Part shown: positions 36,319 through 44,769 of the stretch, piece after piece | Numbering within the stretch: position 1 is the first letter of the stretch | Layout: each line of letters opens with the position of its first letter | Assembly (NCBI RefSeq): GCF_002631185.1 | Contig: NZ_PDNU01000010.1 | Span: 62,001-126,000 of the forward strand | DNA: 64,000 nt | Direction: 5' to 3' | Source of the DNA: Teichococcus rhizosphaerae | Lineage (GTDB): Bacteria; Pseudomonadota; Alphaproteobacteria; Acetobacterales; Acetobacteraceae | Position numbers and translations under genes: made by a program | Notes under the pieces: model-generated | The model's database searches: none | What the model was told of the DNA's origin: nothing | What the model saw: only the letters and a program-made list of their open reading frames with translations

Positions 36319-38027
36319 TCCTCGACGCGCTCTCCCTTCCCCCCGGCACGGCGCTGGAGGCCGATCTCTGCATCGTCGGCGGCGGCGCGGCCGGCCTCAC
36401 CCTGGCCAGCGCGCTGGAGGATTCGGGCCTTTCGGTGCTGCTGCTGGAAGCCGGCGGACGCAAGTTCGACCCGAAGTCGCAGGACGGCCTGCAGGGCAGC
36501 GTGGCGCCCGGCTCCAGCCATTCGCCGCCGCACATGTACCGCCGCCGCGTGCTCGGCGGCGCGACCGCCATCTGGGGCGGGCGCTGCGTGCCCTTCGACC
36601 CGATCGACCTGGAGCGGCGGGACTGGGTGGAGGGAAGCGGCTGGCCCCTCCCCTGGGAGGAGCTGGCCTCCTACTACCCGGCGGCGCAGGAGCATTGCGA
36701 GGCCGGCGCCTATGCCTATGACGTCGGCACCGCCCTGCCGCCCGGCGCGCCGCCCACCATCGAGGGCTTCAGCGATCCCGACCTCGTCTCGGACCGGCTG
36801 GAGCGCTTCAGCCGGCCGACCGATTTCGGCAAGTCCACCTTCGCCCGCCTCGCCGCCGCGGCGCGGGTGCGTATCCTGCTGAACGCCCATGCGGTGCGGC
36901 TGGCCGCCGATGGCGGCCCGGTGGAGCGGCTGGAGGGCGCCAGCGCCCCGGGCCGCGGCTTCACCGTGCGCGCGCGCCGCTACGTGCTGGCCACGGGCGG
37001 GCTGGAGGTGCCGCGCCTGCTGATGGCCTCCGACGATTCGCGGCGCGGCGGCCTGGGCAACGAGGGCGGCGCGCTCGGCCGCTTCTACATGTGCCACGCC
37101 GAGAACACGCTCGGCCGGCTGCGCCTGAACCCGGCCGGCCGCCCCGTCGCGCTGGATTTCGAGGTGACGGAGGACGGCACCTATGTCCGCCGCAAGTTCG
37201 GCCTGTCCGCCGCCGCGCAGCGCCGCGAGGGGCTGCTGAACACCATCTTCCGCCTGCACTACCCGCTGATCGCCGACCCGGCGCATGGCAGCGGCGTGCT
37301 GTCCGCCATGTATCTGGTGAAGGACGCCATCCTGCCGGAATACCGGCGCAAGCTCGCCACCATCGAGATCGCCAATCGCGGCCGGATGAAGCGCGACGCC
37401 GCCTTCTGGGCGCGCCACATGGCGAATGTGGTGCTGGATTCGCCCGGCGTGCTGAAGTTCGGCCAGGCCTGGCTGCGCAAGCGCACCTTCGCCAGCCGCA
37501 AGCTGCCCTTCGTGGTGGTCCGCTCGCGCGATGGCAGCTACCCGCTCGACGTCAATGCCGAGCAGGTGCCCAACCCCGACAGCCGCGTCACCCTGACCGC
37601 CGAGCGGGATGCCTTCGGCCTGCCGCGCCTGCAGGTGGACTGGCGCCTGCACCCCCAGGACATCGACAGCCTGGTGCGCAGCATGCGCGTGGCGCGCGAC
37701 GCCTTCGCCCGCTCCGGCACCGCCACGCTGGAATTCGACGACGCCACCATCGAGGACGAGGTGCGCGCCTCCACCCCCGTGGGCGGCCACCATATCGGCA
37801 CGGCGCGCATGGCCGCCTCGGCGCATGAGGGCGTGGTGGACGCCGATTGCGCGGTGCATGGCGTGCCCAACCTCTATGTGGCCAGCGCCGCGGTGTTCCC
37901 CACCAGCAGCCACGCCAACCCCACCCTGACGATCGTCGCCCTCGCCCTGCGGCTGGCCGATCACCTGAAGGCCTGCGCCGCGCGCGACGCCGCTCCCGCC
38001 GCCCAGGCCGTCCCGGAGCTGACCTGA
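36315..38027 (+). CDS. GMC-family FAD oxidoreductase
   Basis: A 570-residue glucose-methanol-choline family enzyme. The N-terminal FAD Rossmann motif is LCIVGGGAAGLTLASAL, followed by the GGATAIWGGRC loop. The C-terminal domain has HHIGTARMAASAHEGVVD and the conserved SAAVFPTSSHANPTLTIVAL closing segment; the catalytic His is probably in HHIG or SSHANP. Members inside polysaccharide clusters oxidise sugar alcohols or sugar hydroxyls. The electron acceptor is unknown. It starts on the aldo/keto reductase stop codon and its last base is the first base of the next gene. Confidence 0.87.
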   Translation: MILDALSLPPGTALEADLCIVGGGAAGLTLASALEDSGLSVLLLEAGGRKFDPKSQDGLQGSVAPGSSHSPPHMYRRRVLGGATAIWGGRCVPFDPIDLERRDWVEGSGWPLPWEELASYYPAAQEHCEAGAYAYDVGTALPPGAPPTIEGFSDPDLVSDRLERFSRPTDFGKSTFARLAAAARVRILLNAHAVRLAADGGPVERLEGASAPGRGFTVRARRYVLATGGLEVPRLLMASDDSRRGGLGNEGGALGRFYMCHAENTLGRLRLNPAGRPVALDFEVTEDGTYVRRKFGLSAAAQRREGLLNTIFRLHYPLIADPAHGSGVLSAMYLVKDAILPEYRRKLATIEIANRGRMKRDAAFWARHMANVVLDSPGVLKFGQAWLRKRTFASRKLPFVVVRSRDGSYPLDVNAEQVPNPDSRVTLTAERDAFGLPRLQVDWRLHPQDIDSLVRSMRVARDAFARSGTATLEFDDATIEDEVRASTPVGGHHIGTARMAASAHEGVVDADCAVHGVPNLYVASAAVFPTSSHANPTLTIVALALRLADHLKACAARDAAPAAQAVPELT

Positions 38028-39283
38028 TGACCCGTTGCCTCTGGCTCGCCCGCAGCCTGCCCTTCCCGCTGACGGCCGGGGACCGCATCTACACGGCCAA
38101 GCTGGCGGGCGCGCTGGCCTCGGCGGGGGTGGAGATCACCTTCGCGGGCTTCGCGGGCGACGCGCCGGTCCAGCCCATCCCCGGCATCGCCTGGCACACC
38201 GTGCCGGGCGGCCCGCGCGGCCGCGTGCCGGCGCTGGCCAGCCCGATGCCGCTGGTCGCCGCGCGCCACGACACCCCCGCCTACCGCGCCGCGCTGCGCG
38301 ATCTGGCGGCCAGGGGGCCGTGGCAGGTGGTGGTGGTGGACCAGTACGGCATGGGCTGGGTGCTGCGGCACCGCCACCTGTTCGAGGCCGGCCGCCCCGC
38401 CTTCGTCTTCGTCACGCACGACCACGAGGAGAGCGTGACCCGGATGCAGTGGGAGGACGCCACGGCCAGCCCCGCCAAGCGCCTCTATCTCGGCCAGAAC
38501 TACCTCAAGACCCGCTGGTTCGAGCGCTGGATCGCGCGCCGCTCCGACCTCGTCACCACCATCACCCAGCACGACGCCGACCTCTTCGCCGCCAACGCGC
38601 CGGGCGTCGCCATGCTGCCGCTGGTGCCGGGCTATGACGGGGTGCGGGTGGAAAGCCGCGAGATCACGGCCGGGACGCCGCGCGCGGTGGTGCTGTTCGG
38701 CTCCTATCGCTGGTCCGCCAAGCAGGCCAATCTCCGCATCTTCCTCGACCATGCCGACCCCGTGCTGTCCCAGGCGGGGATCGAGATCCGCGTCGTCGGC
38801 GACATGCCGGACGAGCTGCGCCAGCAGCTCGAGGGCCGCTACAGCTCAGCGCGCTTCACCGGCTTCGTGGACGACCCGGCGCCGCACCTCGCCGGCGCGC
38901 GCATGGCCGTGCTGGCCGAGCCGATCGGCGGCGGCTTCAAGATGAAGCTGCTGGAATACGTGTTCAACCGCGTGCCCGTGGCGGCGCTGACCGCCTGCGC
39001 CAGCGGCCTGCCGGAGGATGTGCGCGCCGAGATGCTGCTGGAGCCGGAGCTGGACGGGCTGATGCGGCGCGTCATCGCCGGCATCGACGACGTGGCGGAC
39101 CTCAACCGCCGCCAGCAGCGCGCCTTCGCCGCCGCCCAGCACGCCTTCGACTGGCGCGAGCGCGGCCGCCTGCTGCGCGACGCCATCGCCGGGCGCCGCG
39201 GCGCGGCCGCGCGCGGCGCGGGCCTTTCGCCGCAGCCGGACTATGTGCCGCTCCGCGCCACGCCCAACCCCGGCAAGGCCTGA
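38027..39283 (+). CDS. Glycosyltransferase, GT4 type
   Basis: A 418-residue GT-B fold glycosyltransferase. It opens with the strand and loop LWLARSLPFPLTAGDRIYTA, has a Rossmann-like second half starting near VVLFGSYRWSAKQANL, and the donor-site acid pair in LAEPIGGGFKMKLLEYVFNR (E-x7-E type). The chain ends in a short Arg/Gly/Pro-rich tail. Its ATG shares one base with the upstream TGA. It would add a sugar to the lipid-linked repeat unit on the cytoplasmic side. Donor and acceptor are not predictable. Confidence 0.87.
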   Translation: MTRCLWLARSLPFPLTAGDRIYTAKLAGALASAGVEITFAGFAGDAPVQPIPGIAWHTVPGGPRGRVPALASPMPLVAARHDTPAYRAALRDLAARGPWQVVVVDQYGMGWVLRHRHLFEAGRPAFVFVTHDHEESVTRMQWEDATASPAKRLYLGQNYLKTRWFERWIARRSDLVTTITQHDADLFAANAPGVAMLPLVPGYDGVRVESREITAGTPRAVVLFGSYRWSAKQANLRIFLDHADPVLSQAGIEIRVVGDMPDELRQQLEGRYSSARFTGFVDDPAPHLAGARMAVLAEPIGGGFKMKLLEYVFNRVPVAALTACASGLPEDVRAEMLLEPELDGLMRRVIAGIDDVADLNRRQQRAFAAAQHAFDWRERGRLLRDAIAGRRGAAARGAGLSPQPDYVPLRATPNPGKA

Positions 39284-39292
39284 CCCCGGCCG

Positions 39293-40339
39293 ATGACCTC
39301 CTCGCTCGCCGGAGTGCTGGCGCCGCTGGCGGCCCTGTCCGCGCGCCTGGGCATGAACCGTGACCTGGTGCAGGGGGCGGGCGGCAACACCTCGCTGAAG
39401 CGGGGCGAGGCGGAGCTGTGGGTGAAGGCCTCCGGCACCTGGCTTTCGGCGGCGGAGCGGCAGCCCATCTTCGTCGGGCTCGACCTGCCCGGGCTGCTGC
39501 GCCGGATGGCAGCGGGCGAGGCCGAGCCCGCCCTGCCGGCGCTGCTGGACCCCGCCGGCACGCTGCGCCCCTCCATCGAGACCACGCTGCACGCGCTGCT
39601 GCCGCACCGGGTGGTGCTGCACGTGCATTCGGTCAACGCCCTGGCCTTCGCCCCGCGCGCCGACGGGGAGGCGCTGGTGGCCGGGCGCCTCGCCGGGCTG
39701 CGCTGGGCCTGGATCCCCTATGCCAAGCCCGGCCTGCCGCTGACCCGCGCGGTGCAGGCCCGCATGGCGTCCGCGCCCGACATCCTGGTGCTCGGCAACC
39801 ACGGCCTGGTGGTGGGCGGCGGCAGCACGGAGGAGGCGGAGGCCCGGCTGGATGAGGTGGAGCGCCGCCTCGCCACCCCCGCCCGCCCCGCGCCGCCAGC
39901 CGACCTGCCCCTGCTGGAGCGGCTGGCCGGCCTTTCGGGCGGCCGCTACCGCCCGGCGCGGCTGGCCGAGGCCCATGCGGCGGCGACCGAGGCCGCCAGC
40001 TTCGCCATGGCCGGGCGCGGCGCGCTCTACCCGGACCATGTGGTCTTCCTCGGCCCCGCCCCCATCCCCACCCTTGCCCCGGACCGGGCGGCGGAATGGC
40101 TGCGCCAGCCGCCCCCGCTCCTCTCCGCGCCCGCCCTGGTGCTGGTGGGCGGCGCCGGGGCGCTGCTGCGGGCGGACCTCGGCGCGGGCGCGGAGGAGAT
40201 GGCCGCCTGCCTCGGGCTGGTGCTGCCGCGCCTCGACCCCGCGGCGCCCCTCACCGTCCTCGGCCCCGCGCAGGAGGCGGAGCTGCTGGACTGGGACGCG
40301 GAGAAGTACCGGCAGTCGCTGAACGCAGCCCACCCATAG
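39293..40339 (+). CDS. Class II aldolase/adducin-domain protein of the exopolysaccharide locus
   Basis: A 348-residue protein with an N-terminal class II aldolase fold (to about residue 190): GAGGNTSLK, VKASGTWLS, the metal His pair VVLHVHSVNALAF, and LVLGNHGLVVGGG. The C-terminal 150 residues are a separate domain without a clear match, ending in a Trp-Asp-rich WDAEKYRQSLN. This layout resembles the RhaD/ribulose-phosphate aldolase-epimerase group and is much longer than simple fuculose-phosphate aldolases. It opens the core cassette 39293-45519 and may make or rearrange a phosphorylated ketose that is then activated by the following nucleotidyltransferases. Confidence 0.82.
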   Translation: MTSSLAGVLAPLAALSARLGMNRDLVQGAGGNTSLKRGEAELWVKASGTWLSAAERQPIFVGLDLPGLLRRMAAGEAEPALPALLDPAGTLRPSIETTLHALLPHRVVLHVHSVNALAFAPRADGEALVAGRLAGLRWAWIPYAKPGLPLTRAVQARMASAPDILVLGNHGLVVGGGSTEEAEARLDEVERRLATPARPAPPADLPLLERLAGLSGGRYRPARLAEAHAAATEAASFAMAGRGALYPDHVVFLGPAPIPTLAPDRAAEWLRQPPPLLSAPALVLVGGAGALLRADLGAGAEEMAACLGLVLPRLDPAAPLTVLGPAQEAELLDWDAEKYRQSLNAAHP

Positions 40340-40341
40340 AT

Positions 40342-42066
40342 ATGGACCGCCAGAGCATGCAGATCGTCATCCCCATGTCCGGCTTCGGGGAGCGCTTCCG
40401 GCGCGCCGGCTATCCGGTGCCCAAGCCGCTCATCGAGGTGGATGGCAAGCCGATCATCGCCCATGTGCTCGACCTCTTCCCGGGCGAGACGGACGTCACC
40501 TTCATCTGCAACGCCGACCACCTGGCCGAGCCCTCCTACCGCATGGAGGAGATCCTGCGCGGGCTGTGCCCGACGGGGCGCATCGTCAGCGTGGCGCCGC
40601 ACAAGCTGGGCCCGGTGCACGCCGTGCTGCAGGCCATGCCGCATCTCGACCCGGCCAAGCCCACGGTGGTGAACTACTGCGACTTCACCTGCTTCTGGGA
40701 CTGGCAGGACTTCAAGGCGTTCACCCGCGAGACCGCCTGCGCCGGCGCCATCCCCGCCTATCGCGGCTTCCACCCGCACTCGCTGGGCTCCACCTTCTAC
40801 GCCTATCTGCGGCACGAGAATGGCTGGGCGAAGGACATCCAGGAGAAGCAGCCCTTCACCGACCGGCCGATGGAGGAATACGCCTCCTCCGGCACCTACT
40901 ACTTCGCCTCCGCCGCCCTGCTCCGCCACTACGCGGAGGAGACGATGCGGCAGCGCATCCAGGTGAATGGCGAGTACTATGCCAGCCTCGTCTACAAGCC
41001 GATCTTCGCCGACGGGCTGCCGGTCGCGGTGTATGAGCTGCAGCACTTCATGCAGTGGGGCACGCCGGACGACCTGGAGGAATACCGGCGCTGGTCGCGC
41101 GCCTTCGCGGCGCTGGCGGAAGGGCCGGTCCCGCCCGCGCAGCCGGGCGCGGTGCTGGTGCCGATGGCCGGCGCCGGCCAGCGCTTCCGCGATGCCGGCT
41201 ACGAGCGGCCCAAGCCGCTGATCCCCGTTTCCGGCCGCCCCATGGCGGTGCAGGCGGCGCTCGACCTGCCGCGGGCGGAGCGCCGCCGCTTCATCCTGCG
41301 CCGCGACCTGCCCTTCCTGGAGACGGTGACCGGCGCGCTGGAGCAGGGCATCCCCGGCGCCGAGACGGTGCTGCTGGAGACGCTGACCGAGGGCCAGGCC
41401 AGCACCTGCCTCGCCGGCATGGAGGGGCTGGACCTCGACGCGCCGCTCACCATCGGCGCCTGCGACAATGGCGTGCTGTTCGATGCCGGCCGCTTTTCCG
41501 CCCTGATGGCGGAGGGCGGGCCGGACGTGCTGGTGTGGGGCGTGCGCGGCCATCCCGCCGCCGCCCGCCGCCCGAACTCCTATGGCTGGATCGACGCCGA
41601 CGCGGAGGGCCGCATCCGCCGCGTGGCGGTGAAGGAGCCGCTGGCCGACCCGGCGCGGGACCCGATCGTGATCGGCGCCTTCACCTTCCGCCGCGCGCGC
41701 GACTTCGTGGCGGCGGCGGAGCGCATGATCGCGCGGGGGGTGCGGGTGAACGGCGAGTTCTACATCGACACCTGCGTCAACGACGCGGTGGAGATGGGCC
41801 TTTCCTGCGCGCTGTTCGAGGTGGGGCACTATCTCGGCTGGGGCACGCCGGACGAGCTGCGCAGCTTCGCCTACTGGCAGTCCTGCTTCCACAAATGGCC
41901 GCAGCACCCCTACCGGCTGGAGCGCGACCGCCGCGTGCCGCCCGCCGCCGTGGCGGCACTGGAGGCTCGTTACGCGGCGCCCCGCCCGCCCCGCCCCGAG
42001 CCCGCCCGGGCCCCTTCCTGGTCGCTCCCCCGCCAGGCCGCGCCACAGAACGAGGACCGCGCATGA
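40342..42066 (+). CDS. Tandem two-domain sugar-phosphate nucleotidyltransferase
   Basis: A 574-residue protein with two successive nucleotidyltransferase domains. Domain 1 (about 1-255) begins IVIPMSGFGERFRRAGYPVP followed by KPLIEVDGKPIIAH. Domain 2 (about 258-530) begins LVPMAGAGQRFRDAGYERPK and PLIPVSGRPM. Both end in a matching motif, QWGTPDDLEEYRRW and GWGTPDELRSFAYW, so the gene arose by duplication and fusion. The N-terminal domain keeps the VNYCDFTCFWDW acidic strand; the second has GACDNGVLFDAG. A Pro/Arg-rich tail follows. ATG 40342 is two bases after the upstream stop. Two active sites suggest activation of two different or linked phosphorylated substrates. Confidence 0.83.
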   Translation: MDRQSMQIVIPMSGFGERFRRAGYPVPKPLIEVDGKPIIAHVLDLFPGETDVTFICNADHLAEPSYRMEEILRGLCPTGRIVSVAPHKLGPVHAVLQAMPHLDPAKPTVVNYCDFTCFWDWQDFKAFTRETACAGAIPAYRGFHPHSLGSTFYAYLRHENGWAKDIQEKQPFTDRPMEEYASSGTYYFASAALLRHYAEETMRQRIQVNGEYYASLVYKPIFADGLPVAVYELQHFMQWGTPDDLEEYRRWSRAFAALAEGPVPPAQPGAVLVPMAGAGQRFRDAGYERPKPLIPVSGRPMAVQAALDLPRAERRRFILRRDLPFLETVTGALEQGIPGAETVLLETLTEGQASTCLAGMEGLDLDAPLTIGACDNGVLFDAGRFSALMAEGGPDVLVWGVRGHPAAARRPNSYGWIDADAEGRIRRVAVKEPLADPARDPIVIGAFTFRRARDFVAAAERMIARGVRVNGEFYIDTCVNDAVEMGLSCALFEVGHYLGWGTPDELRSFAYWQSCFHKWPQHPYRLERDRRVPPAAVAALEARYAAPRPPRPEPARAPSWSLPRQAAPQNEDRA

Positions 42067-42653
42067 TCCGCATCGCCCATCGCCGCAACACGCCGGAACA
42101 GCTCGCCGCGACGCCGGCGGAGCTGGGGGTGGAGGTCGATATCCGCAGCCAGGGCGAGCGGCTGGTCATCCACCACGACCCCTTCGTGGCGGATGCGCCG
42201 GATTTCGAGGAATGGCTGGCGGGTTACCGGCACGGCACGCTGATCCTCAACGTCAAGGAGGAAGGGCTGGAGGACCGGCTGCTGGCGCTGATGGCCGCGC
42301 GCGGCATCGAGGACTTCTTCTTCCTCGACCAGTCCTTCCCCTTCCTCATCCGCACCGCCCGGCGCGGCGAGCGGCGCTGCGCGGTGCGCGTTTCCGAGTT
42401 CGAGACGGTGGAGACCGCGCTGAGCCTGGCCGGCATGGTGGAGTGGGTGTGGGTGGACTGCTTCACCCGCTTCCCCCTCTCCCGCCCCGACGCGGAGCGG
42501 CTGCGCGCGGCGGGGATGCGGCTCTGCCTCGTCTCGCCCGAGCTGCAGGGCCGCACCGACCCGGCCGAGATCGCCGCCCTGCGCGCCCTGCTGGCGCGGG
42601 AGGGCATCGAGGCGCAGGCCGTCTGCACGAAGGCACCCGATCTTTGGCGCTGA
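42063..42653 (+). CDS. Short glycerophosphodiester phosphodiesterase-like (GDPD/PI-PLC fold) protein
   Basis: A 196-residue protein with the GDPD family start: IAHRRNTPEQL, the metal-site GVEVDIRSQGERLVIHHDPF (acidic pair and second catalytic His), and later ILNVKEEGLED matching the lysine-containing third strand. It is shorter than typical GDPDs (about 240-300 residues), lacking part of the insert. It has no signal peptide, so it acts in the cytoplasm. Position between nucleotidyltransferase and kinase genes with ATGA overlap suggests it cleaves or isomerises a phosphodiester or acts as an aldolase-like TIM barrel on a nucleotide-linked intermediate, not on membrane lipids. Confidence 0.68.
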   Translation: MIRIAHRRNTPEQLAATPAELGVEVDIRSQGERLVIHHDPFVADAPDFEEWLAGYRHGTLILNVKEEGLEDRLLALMAARGIEDFFFLDQSFPFLIRTARRGERRCAVRVSEFETVETALSLAGMVEWVWVDCFTRFPLSRPDAERLRAAGMRLCLVSPELQGRTDPAEIAALRALLAREGIEAQAVCTKAPDLWR

Positions 42654-44758
42654 TCCCCCTCGATCTGCGGACCAACCGCTGGTTCCTGCTCGGGCTGGCC
42701 ATCCGCGTCGCGGCGGTGGTGATGCTGGTGCCCGAGGTGCAGGCGCAGTGGTTCACGCCCTTCATGGCCAGGACCCTGGCCGCGCCCGGCCTCGACCCGT
42801 GGACCGGCTTCCTGCACCATGGCGGGCAGGTGCCGGAGTTCTTCTACGGCCCGGTCATGTACCTGTTCCACGCGCCCTTCACGGCGCTGGGCCTGCTGGC
42901 CGACCGCCTGGCCGGCAGCGGCACGGCCTTCACCGGCATCGCGCTCGGCTTCAGCCTGCTGGCGGCCGACCTCGCCCTGCTCCTCGTGCTGCGGCGGATG
43001 CATGAGGGGCAGGAGGAGCGGGTCCTGCTGTTCTACTGGCTCTCGCCGCTGGTGCTGTTCATCACCTACTGGCACGGCGACACGGACCTGGTGCCGACCC
43101 TGCTGCTGGCGCTTTCCCTGCTGCTGCTGCAGCGCAACGCGCCGCGCATGGCGGGGGTGGTGCTGGGGCTCGGCATCGGCGCCAAGGTCAGCATCCTCGC
43201 CGTCGTGCCCTTCCTGCTGATCTTCCTGTGGAGCCACCGCCGGCACCGCGACACCATGCCGGGCTTCCTGCTGGCCTGCGCGGGCGTGGCGCTGCTGCTG
43301 CTCGTGCCGCCGCTGCTGTTCTCGCCCGCCCTGCAGCAGATGCTGGCGAGCAATCCGCGCCTGCTGGTGGCCAATCCCGGCATGGCCTCCATCCTCGACG
43401 TCGACATCATGCTGGGCGGCGGGCAGAAGCTCTACATCATGCCCATCGTCTACCTGCTGGGGCTGTATGGCGCCTGGAAGGTCGGGCGGATGAGCTTCGG
43501 CCTGCTGCACACCGTGCTGGGCGTGGCCTATCTGGTGGTGCTGCTGCTCACGCCCTCGGCCGTCGGCTGGTATCTCTGGCTCATCCCCTTCCTGGTGGCC
43601 TTCCAGCTGCGCGCCGGGCCACGCGCCGCGGGGCTGGTGCTGGTCTTCACCCTGGTGCTGATCGCCGCCAAGACACTGATCACCGCCGCCCCCGCCGTGC
43701 CCCTGCTGGGCCTGCCGCTGGGCTGGCTCAGCCTGCTGCCGGCCGACATGATGACCTCGCTGCGGCTGAACTCGCTGATGGCCTCCGTGCTGATGGGCCT
43801 CGGCATCGTGCTGGCGCTGACCATGCTGCGGCGTGGCCTGGACGAGAACGATTTCTTCGGCCTGTCGCAGCGCCCGCTGGCCATCGGCATCGCCGGCGAC
43901 AGCGGCACGGGCAAGGACACGCTGGCGCTGGCCATGGCCGGGCTGTTCGGCGAGGGCGCCGTCACCGGCATCTCGGGCGACGACTACCACCTGTTCGAGC
44001 GGCGCGGGAAGCTGTGGCAGGCCTTCACCCATCTCGACCCCCGCGCCAACGACCTCGAGGCCTTCACGCGCGACGCGCTCTCGCTGCTCGCCTGGCGGCC
44101 GATCATGTGCCGCCACTACGACCACGCCACGGGCCTGTTCACCCCGCCGCGCCGCATCCAGGCCAGCGACGTGGTGATGGTGACGGGCCTGCACGCCCTC
44201 TACCCCCCCGCCCTGCGCGAGCGGCTCGATGTCGGCCTCTATCTCGACATGGACGAGGGGCTGCGCCGCTTCTTCAAGATCCGGCGCGACGTCGGCCAGC
44301 GCGGCCACAGCCTGGAGCGCGTGCTGGCCTCCATCGAGCGCCGCATGCCGGACTACGAGGCCTTCATCCGGCCGCAGCGGGACCATGCCGACGTCGTCCT
44401 CTCGCTGCTGCCGGCCGACCCGGTGCTGCTGGAGGACCCCGACCATGCCGGCCCGATGCCGCTGAAGCTGCGGGTGCGGATGCGCCGCGCCACCAGCCTG
44501 GACCGCCTCGCGCGGCTGCTCATCGCGCTGTGCGGCGCGCAGGTGGACGTGACGCAGGCGGGCGCCAACACCATGGCCGAGCTGGTGATCGACGGCAGCG
44601 ACGTGAAGCCGGAAGACATCCACTTCACCGCACTGCAGCTTGTGCCGCATCTGGAGGAGCTGCTGGCCCGGCGCCCGGCCTGGCAGCCGGGCATGACCGG
44701 CATCATGCAGCTCATCGTGCTGCTGCAACTGGCCGAGCTGACCTCCAAGCGGCGCTGA
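42644..44758 (+). CDS. Polytopic GT-C-like membrane protein fused to a phosphoribulokinase-like domain
   Basis: A 704-residue fusion. Residues about 1-400 are a membrane domain with about ten to eleven helices and a first loop FMARTLAAPGLDPWTGF followed by FYGPVMYLFHAPF, typical of polyprenol-dependent GT-C glycosyltransferases. Residues about 412-704 are a kinase: Walker A GDSGTGKDT (418-426), SGDDYHLFE, LDPRANDLEAF, RHYDHATGLFTPP, VTGLHALYPP, YLDMDEGLRRFFKIRRDVG and a C-terminal GMTGIMQLIVLL. These motifs follow in order those of plant/cyanobacterial-type phosphoribulokinase. The best start is TTG 42644, ten bases inside the previous gene, with AAGG upstream. Kinase plus membrane transferase in one chain is unusual. 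Confidence 0.8.
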   Translation: MALIPLDLRTNRWFLLGLAIRVAAVVMLVPEVQAQWFTPFMARTLAAPGLDPWTGFLHHGGQVPEFFYGPVMYLFHAPFTALGLLADRLAGSGTAFTGIALGFSLLAADLALLLVLRRMHEGQEERVLLFYWLSPLVLFITYWHGDTDLVPTLLLALSLLLLQRNAPRMAGVVLGLGIGAKVSILAVVPFLLIFLWSHRRHRDTMPGFLLACAGVALLLLVPPLLFSPALQQMLASNPRLLVANPGMASILDVDIMLGGGQKLYIMPIVYLLGLYGAWKVGRMSFGLLHTVLGVAYLVVLLLTPSAVGWYLWLIPFLVAFQLRAGPRAAGLVLVFTLVLIAAKTLITAAPAVPLLGLPLGWLSLLPADMMTSLRLNSLMASVLMGLGIVLALTMLRRGLDENDFFGLSQRPLAIGIAGDSGTGKDTLALAMAGLFGEGAVTGISGDDYHLFERRGKLWQAFTHLDPRANDLEAFTRDALSLLAWRPIMCRHYDHATGLFTPPRRIQASDVVMVTGLHALYPPALRERLDVGLYLDMDEGLRRFFKIRRDVGQRGHSLERVLASIERRMPDYEAFIRPQRDHADVVLSLLPADPVLLEDPDHAGPMPLKLRVRMRRATSLDRLARLLIALCGAQVDVTQAGANTMAELVIDGSDVKPEDIHFTALQLVPHLEELLARRPAWQPGMTGIMQLIVLLQLAELTSKRR

Positions 44759-44769
44759 GGACGAGACCG

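Noticed and set aside
42224-44728. 834-codon minus-strand open frame opposite the membrane-kinase fusion
   Set aside because: Antisense shadow, His/Gln-rich, while the plus strand has clear kinase motifs and membrane helices.
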